A stretch of 62,000 nucleotides of DNA, from the NCBI GenBank assembly GCA_030141605.1, contig JAQGDQ010000118.1, forward strand, positions 1-62,000, read 5' to 3'. The notes under the pieces were generated by a model. That model had not been told where the DNA came from. It saw only the letters and a program-made list of their open reading frames with translations, and ran no database searches. This DNA comes from Tubiluchus corallicola. Taxonomy: Eukaryota; Priapulida; Priapulimorpha; Priapulimorphida; Tubiluchidae. Both the position numbers and the translations under genes were made by a program. Shown here in pieces: positions 51,621 to 62,000 of the stretch (its first letter is position 1; each line of letters starts with the position of its first letter).

Positions 51621-51694
51621 GTTACTGAGCAACAGCGAAGCGGACGAATTAGTTGTTTTAATTTTAGAGAAGTTTTGTCAGATAATTTTAAACG
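51600..51694 (+). other. MYCBPAP 5'UTR exon (predicted)
   Basis: Ends at a donor AAACG|GTAATA (51694/51695) that could splice to the acceptor TTTCAG at 54477. Contains a short upstream ORF (ATGGTGTCAGTATATGG, 7 codons). The start is approximate. Confidence 0.4.
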
Positions 51695-51844
51695 GTAATA
51701 TTTTTTTACTTAACATTAATTTTATCAATTAAATAGTATTATGCACAATCACATTAACTCATATTTTAGTCTAAAGCCTACTTTGAAGTACTTTCGTATG
51801 TACATAACCGGTGTGTGATATCGAGAAATGCAGCAGTAGTTATT

Positions 51845-52290
51845 CCTCTATAAAAGTTTTAAAACTGTTGTTCGACCCATTCTGGAATACGCGTCGGTTG
51901 TATGGTCACCCCAGTATGATACTCTGAAGAATGCTCTCGAAAGAACTCAGGATAGATACACTCGTCTTGCTATTGATTTGGATCCCGCTTCAATTCTACT
52001 CTTGAGCAAAAGCGTGAGACTGTAGATCTTATGAAATGTTTCAAAATAATTAGTAGAAATACTGTTCTGACCAAAGCAGACTTTTTCCAAGAGTCTTCGT
52101 GGTCATGAATCTAAGTTATTTGTGCAACCAGCTAGAGCCAACATGAGATCACACTTCTTTGGGCATCGTGTAGTTCAACTATGGAATCATCTTTCATCAT
52201 CAACCATCAATGGTTCATCAGTTGGCAGTTTCAAAAGGCATATGAGAGAAGACCATTTAAAGATAGTTACCATCTAGGTCCTTATTTCTT
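51845..52290 (+). mobile_element. LINE ORF2 C-terminal fragment
   Basis: Translation gives TVVRPILEYASVVWSPQYDT, then after a frameshift ANMRSHFFGHRVVQLWNHLS and SFKRHMRED, the region after the RT domain of non-LTR elements. Stops and frameshifts show it is dead. The word AGTAGAAATACTGTTCTGAC occurs at 52051 and again at 52468, so a second partial copy follows. Confidence 0.8.
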
Positions 52291-52569
52291 TGGATAAGGG
52301 ATAAAGGATATGTACTGCTAATGTATCATACTTGATGGTGTTCCTGGTCATCTATAACGATTCTTCAGTCTTCAAATTAATGTTTTCTTAGGATTTTCCA
52401 GTACTTCCAGGATCTGTGAGTGAAGAAATTGTTTTTATACCTGTGCTAGCACACAGTTGCTTGAATTAGTAGAAATACTGTTCTGACCGAGGCAGAAATT
52501 AATTTTTCTCAGAATAGTTCCATCAGAACACCGGAAACTGTACATTGACAGCTCCTAAAGATTTCTTGT

Positions 52570-53000
52570 ACTTTTAATTAAAATTGCACATGGACATCTA
52601 CTGAAGACTTTGCCAGTAATGCCTAAGTTCTACTTTTTTAATACTAATGTAATGTTTATGTGGAACAGAATTAAAAGCTTTGGCAAAATCCGTATAGACT
52701 ATGTCCATATCCACACCTGGTTTATCAAACCAATTTATTCACCCGTGCAAGCATTTGTGTATAACAATCCTTCGCTCAAATTCTTTGAAAACCATGCTGA
52801 TGGCAAGATATAATGCTATCCTCAGTACAAGTAATTTATGATAATTATGATCATTTGTAATTTTCTTGAGAATTTTAAAAACCAGACTAGGTAAAAAAGT
52901 GGGTCTATAGATAATTTTCTGCTAATTGTTTGAAGCCTTTTTTTGTATCGGGCAAACACTAGCATCTAGCCAGTCTCTGGGAAGATTAATTGCCTGTATT
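52570..53000 (-). mobile_element. LINE RT-domain fragment, opposite strand
   Basis: Minus-strand frames give LPRDWLDASVCPIQKK, IYRPTFLPSLVFKILKKI and WFDKPGVDMDIVYTDFAKAF with NSVPH, equivalent to the 'W..A.V.PI.KK', 'YRP.SL.S...K..E' and 'DF.KAFD.V.H' motifs of non-LTR RTs. Frames are broken by stops. It faces the fragment at 51845, so two LINE pieces meet in the MYCBPAP 5'UTR intron. Confidence 0.75.
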
Positions 53001-53133
53001 AATAGACTCTTTAAAATTTAATAGTAGAGTTATAACAGTGAAGAAAAATTTTAAATTATTTATTAAAATGAAGAGATGAATATCATGTGTGCTGTTGATT
53101 TATAAGAGTTGATTTTATGCGCTATATTTCTTA

Positions 53134-53875
53134 TGGTGCATGGCAAAAATGGTGCAGAAAAATGGCACAGGAAAAAATGGTACAAATGGAAAAGTAGGCA
53201 CAGAAGTTATTTTGGTGCAATTGTTTTCTATAATAAAACTACAATGTGCTCAGTAGGAAGCAAATCTCTGCGACAGCCAAACAATCCTAAACTTAAACGT
53301 CTGATTCTTTTGATTAAAAAGAATAAAAAAAAACAAATACACCTGTATTTGGTATTATATAGACTAGCAAATGACTCACAAAATATTTTGTTCATCTAAT
53401 GGGAATCAATAACTCACGAATATTTCACATATTGTTTATCTACTTTTCTTTAACCATTAATTTTAGCAATGGTAGCAGACTGACATAATTATATATCATT
53501 ATATAATTATAATCAGAAGTATTTACATACCAAGTCAGTTTATATAGCTAGATGGTGTGCTTCACGAATGTTTTTTGTACATGGTGTTCGGTCATGCTTT
53601 GCAAAAAAAACGGGCAAAAAAATTCCCATTTTGGCACCCCATAACTGCCTTCTCTACAAAATTTCTCAGAAATCTGTTAGGGAGTTTTTGTGTAAGAGGC
53701 TTACTGCTAAAACAGACAAGAAAATTCATGTTTTACTAAGTCTGCCATTTTTCCTGTGTCATTTTTACCTACTTTTCCATTTGTGCCGTATTTTCCTGTG
53801 CCATTTTCCCCAGTACCATTTTTACCGATTTTTTCCATGTCATTTTTCCCCAGGCAGTTTTTACCTACGTTCCTT
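53134..53875. repeat. Inverted pair of G-K-N-G-T-like minisatellites
   Basis: 53134-53212 (plus) and about 53735-53875 (minus) carry the same ~15-18 bp unit (AAAAATGGCACAGGA-like). They share the run ATGGAAAAGTAGG preceded by GGCACAGGAAAA. In frame the unit reads Gly-Lys-Asn-Gly-Thr-Gly or variants, like a low-complexity Gly-rich protein repeat. About 520 bp of other sequence separates the arms. No complete gene is attached; located in the MYCBPAP 5'UTR intron. 53876-54477 shows nothing else. Confidence 0.65.
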
Positions 53876-54507
53876 CTTATATCAGTAACAGAGAAGTGAA
53901 CATTATTTAATGGTTCATAATTTCTGTTAGAGGTTAATTCAATGCTGCTGGTGGATATTTTAACATTGCTGTTTATTGAAAGACAGTCCTATTTCCCCCT
54001 CCTCAGCGCTTCCTCAAGAATATGTAAGTCTGCAACACAGAAACCACAACATTTTCCATTACAATGTCGTCTAGTGAGAGAAAATGTGCTAATTATTAAT
54101 CAAAAGTGACTCCAAATGTGACTTATACCCCAAATTGTATTGTATTTTAGATTTAAACTCATAAAAGGAATGATTATGAAATTTTAACCATTGACATAAT
54201 TATATAATTTGCACAATTTTTCTATTTCTGTTGTAGTGTATATTGTCACATTTTTTGTAATGTAATTCCAAAGGATGGTGTGAGGAAACCATGTGTAGGG
54301 CATCAACAAAAAAGTCATGTCGTGATATCACACTATAGTTACTGCATTAGTGTAATATATTATGTTTTTCGGTAGTGTACGTTATTTGTCATTATGCTTC
54401 TGATTTGGCTATCTCCATCTAGGGCACTAATGTGATATATATAATGTAAGCCATATCATTTTTTATTTGTGTTTCAGTATTTCAAAATTAGCCGAAGAGC
54501 AAAAATC

Positions 54508-56097
54508 ATGACTTTTGCCAACACAAGCTACGTTCAAAGAAGCGGTAACAATGGACCAAATTTTTGGAAGCAGCCGATTCAGATCGGGGATGATTTGAGA
54601 GGTATTCATACGAGCTTAACGTTAATGGAAATGGGACAAGACAAAGCAACAATGGCAAGTCGACTCGTGAATTCAGTAATAGAAGATGTGACTGGCGAAA
54701 AGAATGAAGGAATGCTCAAAGAACGTGTTCGGACTGATAAAGATAAGTTTATTAAGGACTTTAATGAAGCCAGTGAAGAAAATCTGTGTGGCAAATTTGC
54801 AAATGTTAAAGAAGAAAAATCTGTTGGAAGGTTTAAGATTGAGAAAGTAATTTGTGAAACTGGACCATCTTTAAACATAAACGAGATGGAATTGAAGTGG
54901 GTAAGTGGATCAGAAGCAGCAGCCTTGGCAGATAAAAAGTTGGAACAAAGACTGTTTTTCTGGGGTAAAGCAGGTGAAAAGGTTTATGAATCCATAAAAA
55001 TATCCAATACCGGAACAACTACTGTGTATTTTTCATGGAAGCGAGTATTCGTGCCACCAAAGTTTGGAATTGTTCCCTACCTTCCAAAAAGGTGGTTTTA
55101 TTTTAATGCTGGTGATGGTGCAATATTGTCTGGAAAAGAAATAAATTTCGAATTTTGTTTCAAATCAATGAAGCCAGGCATTTTCATGGAAAAGTGGGAG
55201 TTTCACACGTTTCCCAAACTGTGTGATGGTATACCTGTTGTCTTTACTTTGAAGGGAATTGCAACAGAAGAGGATTTGTTCTATGAACGTAGGCTTGCAA
55301 TTAACAAACAACTGGAACATGTAAAAGCTCAAGAGATTGTGAAAGAAGTTATTGAGATGATACTAATAAGATCTTTATCAACTGAGAGACCACGCGTCTT
55401 GCCATCTGAACCACTAACTGTAACTCTAGAAGAAAAGTTTCTTGCACAGAATCCATCCTATTTTTTCTACAAGTACGAGCATGTTGCTAAACTGCGAGAA
55501 ATGTATGTGAAAATTTCTGAAGGTGGCGAATGGGATTTTTCAATCAAAACGCTAAAACAAAGCTTTCGTCAGCTTGAAGAAGAGCAACAAGAAAGATATC
55601 GGGTAGTGATGTATGAAACTCTGTCTAACATGATCTTCAAGGATGTTGAGCCTTTGCAACAAAACCGTTATCGCTTGTTTTATCACCTGCTTGTAGAAAT
55701 GATTGATAGCCTTGTGCAAAGAAGCTGTTCGATAAGAAAAGTGATGAGACTACCAAGTAAAGACGATGTAACAGATGATCAGCATGATTCTGTTTCCGTC
55801 AAAAAGAGATCTTGGAAAAAGGAAGGAAAAAAGATAAGCTCAAAAGAAAGATCAAAAAGTAGGTCAAGTGCAAGAGCATCATCTGGCCCATCTTCTTTGT
55901 GGAAAAAAGGAGCTGCTGTAAAACTTGCAGCTCCATTTTCGCTAAGGCCATCTTCGACTACCCAGCCTTCTGACCCTGGTGTGATGGATCTGATTCTTGA
56001 ACACGAATATCAAGAGAAATTGTATGTGCAGACTTATCAACTTTTGTGCAATATGTTTGATAAAATGAGCATCTTATATGACTATACAAAAATTTAG
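54508..56097 (+). CDS. MYCBPAP: MYCBP-associated protein (single coding exon)
   Basis: 529 aa from the ATG at 54508 (context ATCATGA). The exon starts at 54478 after a TTTCAG acceptor; the in-frame ATG at 54469 lies in the intron. NGPNFWKQPIQIGDDLRGI (~16-34) matches the conserved 'FW..P...GDE..G' segment of the family. Residues ~147-252, including FFWGKAGEKVYESIKISNTG, VYFSWKRV and FNAGDGAILSGKEINFEFCF, form the ASH/MSP-like beta-sandwich, followed by helical IATEEDLFYERRLAINK. The C-terminus has a Lys/Ser-rich linker (~435-475). In mammals the protein binds MYCBP and belongs to the sperm-flagellum central apparatus. Vertebrate forms are ~950 aa; the N-terminal ~300 residues are not visible here, either truly absent or in unrecognised upstream exons. 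The long uninterrupted exon is unusual for this window. No poly(A) stretch follows, arguing against a young retrocopy. 56098-56400 is probable 3'UTR. Confidence 0.9.
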   Translation: MTFANTSYVQRSGNNGPNFWKQPIQIGDDLRGIHTSLTLMEMGQDKATMASRLVNSVIEDVTGEKNEGMLKERVRTDKDKFIKDFNEASEENLCGKFANVKEEKSVGRFKIEKVICETGPSLNINEMELKWVSGSEAAALADKKLEQRLFFWGKAGEKVYESIKISNTGTTTVYFSWKRVFVPPKFGIVPYLPKRWFYFNAGDGAILSGKEINFEFCFKSMKPGIFMEKWEFHTFPKLCDGIPVVFTLKGIATEEDLFYERRLAINKQLEHVKAQEIVKEVIEMILIRSLSTERPRVLPSEPLTVTLEEKFLAQNPSYFFYKYEHVAKLREMYVKISEGGEWDFSIKTLKQSFRQLEEEQQERYRVVMYETLSNMIFKDVEPLQQNRYRLFYHLLVEMIDSLVQRSCSIRKVMRLPSKDDVTDDQHDSVSVKKRSWKKEGKKISSKERSKSRSSARASSGPSSLWKKGAAVKLAAPFSLRPSSTTQPSDPGVMDLILEHEYQEKLYVQTYQLLCNMFDKMSILYDYTKI

Positions 56098-56399
56098 ATG
56101 AGTTCCTTTCTCTATGGTCTAATTTGACTAAGTATATGTGAACGTTTAAACATTGTAATACATGTTATGCATATCTCGTGAATATTTACAATACGTATAC
56201 CTACCATGTAAGCACAGGTACATTGTTTGACAAAACCACCTTTGAAGAATACCTATTGTAAGTTCAACTATGGAGAGAAAAATAGTACATTGTGGGTAAT
56301 TTTAACATGCATGAAGAATTAATATTTTTTCTATATAAGTAGTACTTGGGTAACTGCAAGCTGAATTTGCTGATGTTAGAAATCAATTAGTTTTGAACT

Positions 56400-56750
56400 A
56401 ATTATTATCACACAAACACAATTTCACGTTCATGGCACTAGTTCTTCGCTGTTACATGCATTTCGCCATTTGCTAATTAGATGGGCACTAACGCCTGCAT
56501 TTTGGAAAACGTTGCACAAAAAACAGGTGCTGTACCTCTCAGCTCATGCGTGAGTACAACGGTATATTTGAAATTTAAATTTTTAACTTAAAACTTGCAG
56601 AGTTTTAGTACAACACACTGAATTTCTTACAGTAGCACTGTGCTTCAATTTTCGCTTTCGCAAACCCACGCAGCATGCTCTTGGAATGTTGTTAATGTTG
56701 AAAATTAATTTTAGTTTGTGATGTCATCAATAGTTGGGCTTACCCACCAT
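56400..56750 (-). repeat. Dispersed repeat, inverse copy of 33961-34325
   Basis: Read on the minus strand, GTAAGCCCAACTATTGATGA, TTTGCGAAAGCGAAAATTGA and CCATCTAATTAGCAAATGGC align with 33961-34325 in order. The TTAA/AGGAAAAC termini of the other copy were not found here, so this copy is end-truncated. The flanking 56751-57749 shows no other supported feature. Confidence 0.65.
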
Positions 56751-57749
56751 TACGTTTTTAATCTATTATCTAATTATCAGAAACGCTTTTGTAATATTGC
56801 TGGTGTTAAAATGTATACTTTTTAGCATACTTGAGAATGGTTTAGTATATGAAAAATCATCCAGTCTTACTTTAAGAAGTATCTTTAAACAGACAATTCT
56901 GAAGGGGTATAACACACCTTTTGCTAGTGAGGTGCAAAAACAACAAGAAGTGGTGCACAATAATTTATTACATTAAAGTACTGCCAAATCAATAGAAAAC
57001 TATGTTTCCGATAGTTTAGTGTGAATTGAAGCCTTGTGCAGTAAGCATGACCTAAGTATAGACATCTTACAAGCTTGTCTTTTGAACACGAATCGACCGT
57101 GTGCTTGCACCAATATAGAGTCCACTCTGTTCTTCACAATTGTGGTTCAGTGACTTTCCAGATGTTCACTTCTAACTTATCCACATTATGGGTGTGTATA
57201 GAGTCAGTAATAAAATACACTGAGTCTTTCAAATATCACATATATTGCTTGTTTTTCTCCTATGGTAAAAAGCCAAAAAATGTACATAGCATTCTACTAA
57301 GTTTTCTGTTTGCATGATGTTTCAAATGCTTCATTGTCATTAGGAAAATCAGATTAAAAAAGTTTGACTCAGATTAGAATTCTTAAACTTGTTTTCAGCG
57401 GTTTATAAATAAGCATCAAATCAGTATTGTTAAAATTCATGTGATATCATGTTAGGATAGCTCCTAATTAAATATTGAGGGAACAATAGATTCTCTATTG
57501 ATGTAGCAATGTACTGCTATGTATCAAATTGTTCTGTACTGTTATTACTCGTTGTTTTAGCATGGCCTTAGGAAAAGGGCATTATGCTCTGTATCGTATT
57601 TAATGAAATTAATTACTGATTACGTGTATTTTAGAAGAAATATTACAATGGTTGTTTTACAATTATTGTAAGGACATAGAAACAGGTTTGAAAAAACATC
57701 ACAAACCTCATGATACCTTTCTTCAAATACACATCACTCAACCCTGGCC

Positions 57750-59067
57750 CTGGGCAATAGTTTTAAAAACACAGTGGTATTATTGAAAGAATAATTATTA
57801 TAAGTATGGTCAGAGATGCTTGGTCGTACATCTTTCTTCAAAATCTTAGTCCACCTATTGTAAGCATTGAGGTATCAACATTTATCAGAGCATTCCACCC
57901 ACTTCTATCTGCAGCTAACAGCGTAAGTTCTTCTACTCCTAAAGATATATTTGGTTGAAGTTATTGAACATCCTTATTTATCTTAGCTATCCAAGTTGTT
58001 TTAGGTTTGCCAGGTGGTTTTTTGCAAGGTTTTAAGGCTTTAACACAATTCTTACTGGTGCTTCATTTGGTAATCTTAGAAGATGTCTTACCCATCTTAA
58101 TCTTTGGATCTCGACTTTTGAACTTCAATAAATGTCTTTTGTTTTGGTGAATAAATCTTCATTTTTGATTACGTATGGCCATCTTATCTTTAAACTTTCC
58201 TAAGAAGACTTCTATGAAATGCGTCAATCTGCTTCTCTTGAGTAATCATTAAACCCCAAGTTTCGATGTTGTACATAAATATGCTGGTAACGCAAGCATT
58301 AAATAATCGAAGTCTTACATTAAGACTTAATTTCTAGCTAGTTAATACATTCTTGTGCTGAAGAAAAGCATGTATTGCTTGTTGCTTTCTGCTTTTAATA
58401 TCATCTTCAGTTCTTAGAAAAGTGCCCATGTACTTGCACTTTTTCCAAGACTGATTACCATCTCTTGCAATAACACATTCTTCTGTTTTTGACTGGTTTA
58501 CTTGAAGATTTCTAGTTTTTTTAGAAAATCCCATTTTATTGTGTTAGTTTGAAAACTTGATACACTAATCCATCCAATATCATCTGCATATTGTTGATCA
58601 ATAATGAATGCCTCATAGGATTCCAAAGCAGGATAGGCGTGATCCAGAATATGTTGAGAAAGTTTATCACAGACAGTGGTATCATAATTATGATCATCAC
58701 TTGGATCTTAAGTGCATTTGCTGGGTAGAGCGTGAAAAGTATTGGACTAAGACACCCCAATATTCGTGCTAAAAGTTCTTCCTAAGGTGTTCCCACCTTT
58801 TACAGTAAGTTTAACATCCTTTAGTAGAATTGTAGTAATGTGCATTTCATCTGGTTGTAGTAAGGTTTGTATGTCATCAAACAGAATTCCTCTCTCTACA
58901 GTATCAAACGCCTTGCTCATATCAAGTAACAAATTCGTGATTTGATAAGAACTGGATGTGACTGCTTTTTCCGCAGGCATTTTTCCGTTGTAATTTTTGA
59001 GAAATTTTGCAAATATAATAGACGATAGATGGCAGCACATTGACATTGCGGGAAGATTGATGAACAT
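57750..59067 (-). mobile_element. LINE ORF2 remnant upstream of RAD51D
   Basis: Minus-strand frames in order: LLLDMSKAFDTVERGILFDD, GCLSPILFTLYPANAL, DGLVYQ (where YADD is expected, degraded), LQVNQSKTEECVIA with CKYMGTFLRTEDDIKSRKQQ, then farther left FNACVTSIFMYNIETWGLM, LLRKFKDKM and KPPGKPKTTWIAKINKD. This covers RT motifs through the C-terminal linker of a non-LTR element. Several frameshifts and stops are present. Its 5' side ends within about 170 bp of the RAD51D start codon and may form part of that promoter region. Confidence 0.85.
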
Positions 59068-59233
59068 ACGTGATAGTTGTTCTTATATACAGCTTTTTGC
59101 GCAACAATGTGGCAAAGAATTTCAATGTAGTTTTCATCTAGAGTTAATTTTCAACAATGACATTTAAAGTCAACGACGCCTTTGTATAATGGCTTTGGCG
59201 TTATCCGTCGGGTTATCATGAATTTTTCTAGGG

Positions 59234-60438
59234 ATGACTTATTACGATAATTTGCGACCAGATTTATGTCCCGGCCTAACGAAAACAATTTGCGATCTTT
59301 TGCAAAAGCAGTCTATTAAAACAATCTTTGACGTTATAACTAATGATGATGAAACTCTGGCTAGAAAATCAGGAATTGCTTATAAGGTACTTAGCCTGCC
59401 GTTGAGTTATACAGGCCAGTTAACACAATTACATATTCATGAATCTTAGTAAGAATGACGATTTATGATTGAGAGCAAAAGGTCAGAATTGTGCAACATA
59501 TGAACTAAAGTAGTACATTGGTAATAAAATAATGCACAACATTTAGTTTATAATAATAAACATATATTGTAGAGGCTATTGCAGTCTAAATATAGTCATA
59601 ATAAAGGATACATACATGAATATTTGTGTGAGTGGTGTTTTAGTAGACTCTCTTGAACTTTTAGTACTTTAGTAGCATAGCAGTGTGTTTACAGTATCTT
59701 TAATGGTTTGTTTTTTCCATAACTTTGCAGGAACTGTCCTTACTTCAGAAGACCTTGATTTGTAAAACAACTGCAATTCCATTAAATGGGCTAGATATTT
59801 ATGAAGACATGCTGACCACTCTTGCGATACTATCAACAGGATCTCAATGGTATTTGCACAATCACAATTTTCTACGTCACTTCATCTGCAATTCTGTTTT
59901 ATAGTTGTAATATAGCCAATTTTATATTCGTACTACTACTACTACTACTAATACAACCAGTTACCAGTTTATGATTCATTATTATTTAGCATTTTTAGAA
60001 AACAGTGTTGAAAAAGATTTTTGAAATTGAGTACTCATTAGTTTGCTGAGCTATATGATTTCGTATTTTGTGACTTTATAATTCTGCAAATGTTTTGTAA
60101 AATTTGACTAATTGGTCCCTTTGGTGTTAACTGATATTGGCACACCTGTGAAGATTCAACTGTAAAAAACTTTTCAGAAACCAATATTTTCAATGTTAAT
60201 AATACACTTTTTAGTTGCCCAAAGTAACAATGGCAAATTACTGAATTATTTAACTGTAAATGTGCATTTTTAACTATGTCTTAAAACATAATGTAATGAT
60301 TAAAACTAATGCTAACTACACTTTATGAAAACATTGCACTGGCCTACACTTTTTAGCTTGGATGATGTATTAGATGGAGGAATTTTCACTGGAGAAATTA
60401 CTGAAGTATGTGGCGTATCCGCTAGTGGAAAAACGCAG
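59234..60438 (+). CDS. RAD51D: RAD51D N-terminal part (3 exons, gene continues off window)
   Basis: RAD51 paralogue of the BCDX2 complex, acting in homologous recombination in the nucleus. Exons 59234-59386 (51 codons), 59731-59849 (39 codons + 2 nt) and 60357-60438 (1 nt + 27 codons), all GT-AG and phase-matched; 118 residues. [14 protein letters not shown] is the family's N-terminal 'LCPGLT' signature; IKTIFDVI...GIAYK forms the small helical N-domain. [20 protein letters not shown] leads into [14 protein letters not shown], with Walker A GVSASGKT at residues 110-117. The start codon fits the family N-terminus. Walker B and the rest of the ATPase core (expected total ~330 aa) were not found in 60439-62000, so the next intron exceeds 1.5 kb. 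Confidence 0.93.
59931..59949. repeat. (TAC)n microsatellite
   Basis: Six TAC/ACT units in RAD51D intron 2. Confidence 0.8.
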
Positions 60439-61019
60439 GTATGCTTGTGATTCTGTATTTTTGCTTAAATTCAAATGAAATTGTGCTTAAGGTAGCTCAT
60501 TGTGCTCACCTTTCTTATTATTATTAAGTGACATTTTATACAACTAGTTACTATGCATGCTTTGTCAGAAGCTACTTGACGTGACATGTCCCATATGTTT
60601 GTCAACTATTTTGGTATCAATAAAGTTTTTGAACTTGAAAATTAAGTCACATTAGGTCAAGTTGTTTTGAAATCTGTAAGTTACGAGTACATAGTTTCAC
60701 CGTGTAAGCCGGAGCCCAATCCATAGCTAGGCTATTGAAGCAGAATGGTTGTCGCCATTACCAAGATTCTTAGCCATGAGTATACATCGTCTCATTTTTC
60801 TCTTGTTGAGAGGAAATTTCCAGAGTCCGAATGGCATATAAAGCTATCCAAGTTCCAAAAGCAGTTTTCTCAAAGGTCACTCATCTATTTATTAATCAGC
60901 CCAGCAGTGCTTGACTTTGCAATCAGACGTACTGTGTGATTACTGATAATAACTGGGATGTTCGAAGTTCGAGACAGGATTGAGGTTCAGGTCGGGTTCA
61001 GCAGTTGAGGATCGGGGTT

Positions 61020-61480
61020 CGGGATGCTAACTTAGTTCGAAGTCGCCATTTTCCAGGGTTTGGGATCAAGTGGTCAGAATTGAGGTTCGAGCCAGGATGA
61101 CATTTTCAGCATCGGGGTTCCCGACCGTGAACCGTAAATATAATTATCAGTAATTATGGAGATAAGAAAATTATTGCGAACTTCCACAATTTTGGCTCTA
61201 CCAAGTTAATATTATTAACTACGACATGATTCACCCACCCATATGTTGAGTTTGAGGTCTAGATTTTCTGTGTTCGGGATTAAAAGGTCTGGATTGAGGT
61301 TCAGGTCGGAACGAAAAAAATTCAGGATCGGGGTTTCCGACCTCGAACCGTAAATATAATTATAAGTAATTATGTAAATAAGAAAATAACAATGATTAGA
61401 AATTCAGCAATTTTGGCTCCACCCGGTTGATATTATGAACATGATTCACCCACCCATACTGTCAAATTGTGCTCAGTTCT
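61020..61480. repeat. 216-bp imperfect direct duplication in RAD51D intron 3
   Basis: The word GAACCGTAAATATAATTAT occurs at 61129 and 61345. Blocks before it (ATCGGGGTT...CCGACC, GAGGTTCRGG) and after it (ATTTTGGCTC, CATGATTCACCCACCCATA) repeat in the same order. The left part is rich in GGTTCGGG/AGGTTCAGGTCGGG words and may be an older, shorter tandem. Origin unknown. The rest of 60439-62000 has no supported feature. Confidence 0.8.
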
Positions 61481-62000
61481 GACCTTTTCATATTCCCTTT
61501 CAAACAGTATGGCTTTATGAATTCAATAATTGTTAGTTTATTCTACTAATCAGTAGTTCCAATAAGTAACTTTGAAATAAAAGTTATTTAAATTATATAC
61601 ACGTGCTTGCTCAATGTGGCATTTAGTTCAGCAGCTTAAATTATTATATGTACTTAGGATCCTGGATGAAATGTGTCTATAGACAGCCCTAATAATAATA
61701 ATTCTACATACAAATACCTTGAAAAATCATTATGATTTTAATCATTGCACTAGTCTCAATGTAAAGCTTTAATTAAGTTTAAGTGTTCTTATTGCATTAA
61801 AGGGTCAGTTTTGTTCCCAAAAACCTGATAAGTAAAATTAATTTTTATGTTCTTGAATAAGTTGCTTTTATTTTGGAACAAAGTCCATATTACAATACAA
61901 TACAAATCATAATTAAGAATCAAACTTTATACATGTAAATCAATATAGCTATTGTTGGTTAGTAGTATTTCACAATTATGTACATTAATTAATTATTTAC

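Noticed and set aside
54606-54878. Minus-strand ORF opposite MYCBPAP
   Set aside because: Antisense shadow of a well-supported coding exon.
54478-56097. MYCBPAP as a recent processed pseudogene
   Set aside because: The frame is intact over 529 codons, a good acceptor precedes it, and there is no poly(A) tract or target duplication; an old retrocopy is not excluded.

Overview
The window looks like AT-rich nuclear DNA of a non-vertebrate animal. Its genes are conserved metazoan/eukaryotic genes broken by many GT-AG introns. Introns and intergenic DNA hold decayed non-LTR retrotransposons, tRNA-derived SINEs, several kinds of small inverted-repeat DNA transposon, minisatellites and microsatellites. 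No operons, bacterial promoters, CRISPR arrays, rRNA or intact tRNA genes were seen. The species cannot be named from the sequence. All calls come from translating and recognising the sequence by eye; no database was searched.

Layout. (1) 664-2464, minus strand: two exons of the C-terminal ATPase lobe of SMC5 (ABC signature and Walker B), split by an intron with a 43-bp minisatellite. (2) 2508-3406: a 137-bp tandem repeat whose units carry a palindrome. (3) 3545-11434, minus: seven exons of the N-terminal half of NOC4L, a 40S ribosome biogenesis factor. The C-terminal half of NOC4L and the N-terminal ~90% of SMC5 are both absent where expected, and the 137-bp array sits exactly between the two partial genes. 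(4) 13198-35409, plus: a complete 13-exon RIC8 (G-alpha chaperone/GEF, 560 aa), with every exon phase-matched. (5) 38644-49407, minus: a complete 10-coding-exon FKBP4/5-type Hsp90 co-chaperone (504 aa), convergent with RIC8. (6) About 51.36-51.7 kb: a compact divergent promoter, with a 5'UTR exon of the FKBP gene on one side and a probable 5'UTR exon of MYCBPAP on the other. (7) 54508-56097, plus: MYCBPAP, an axonemal central-apparatus protein, as one coding exon. (8) 59234-60438, plus: the first three coding exons of RAD51D, ending just after Walker A; the rest lies beyond the window.

The genes are unrelated housekeeping or ciliary genes (ribosome assembly, SMC5/6 genome stability, G-protein folding, Hsp90 folding, cilia, homologous recombination). 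Two head-to-head pairs (NOC4L/RIC8 and FKBP/MYCBPAP) may share promoters. I did not find a convincing new multi-gene system. The observations most worth checking are the NOC4L/SMC5 breakpoint at the palindromic array, a TTAA-flanked element nested in a LINE so precisely that the LINE frame is continuous across it, two large foldbacks with hammerhead-ribozyme-like cores, a foldback centred on a tRNA-like segment, and a hexapeptide-coding minisatellite present in both orientations.
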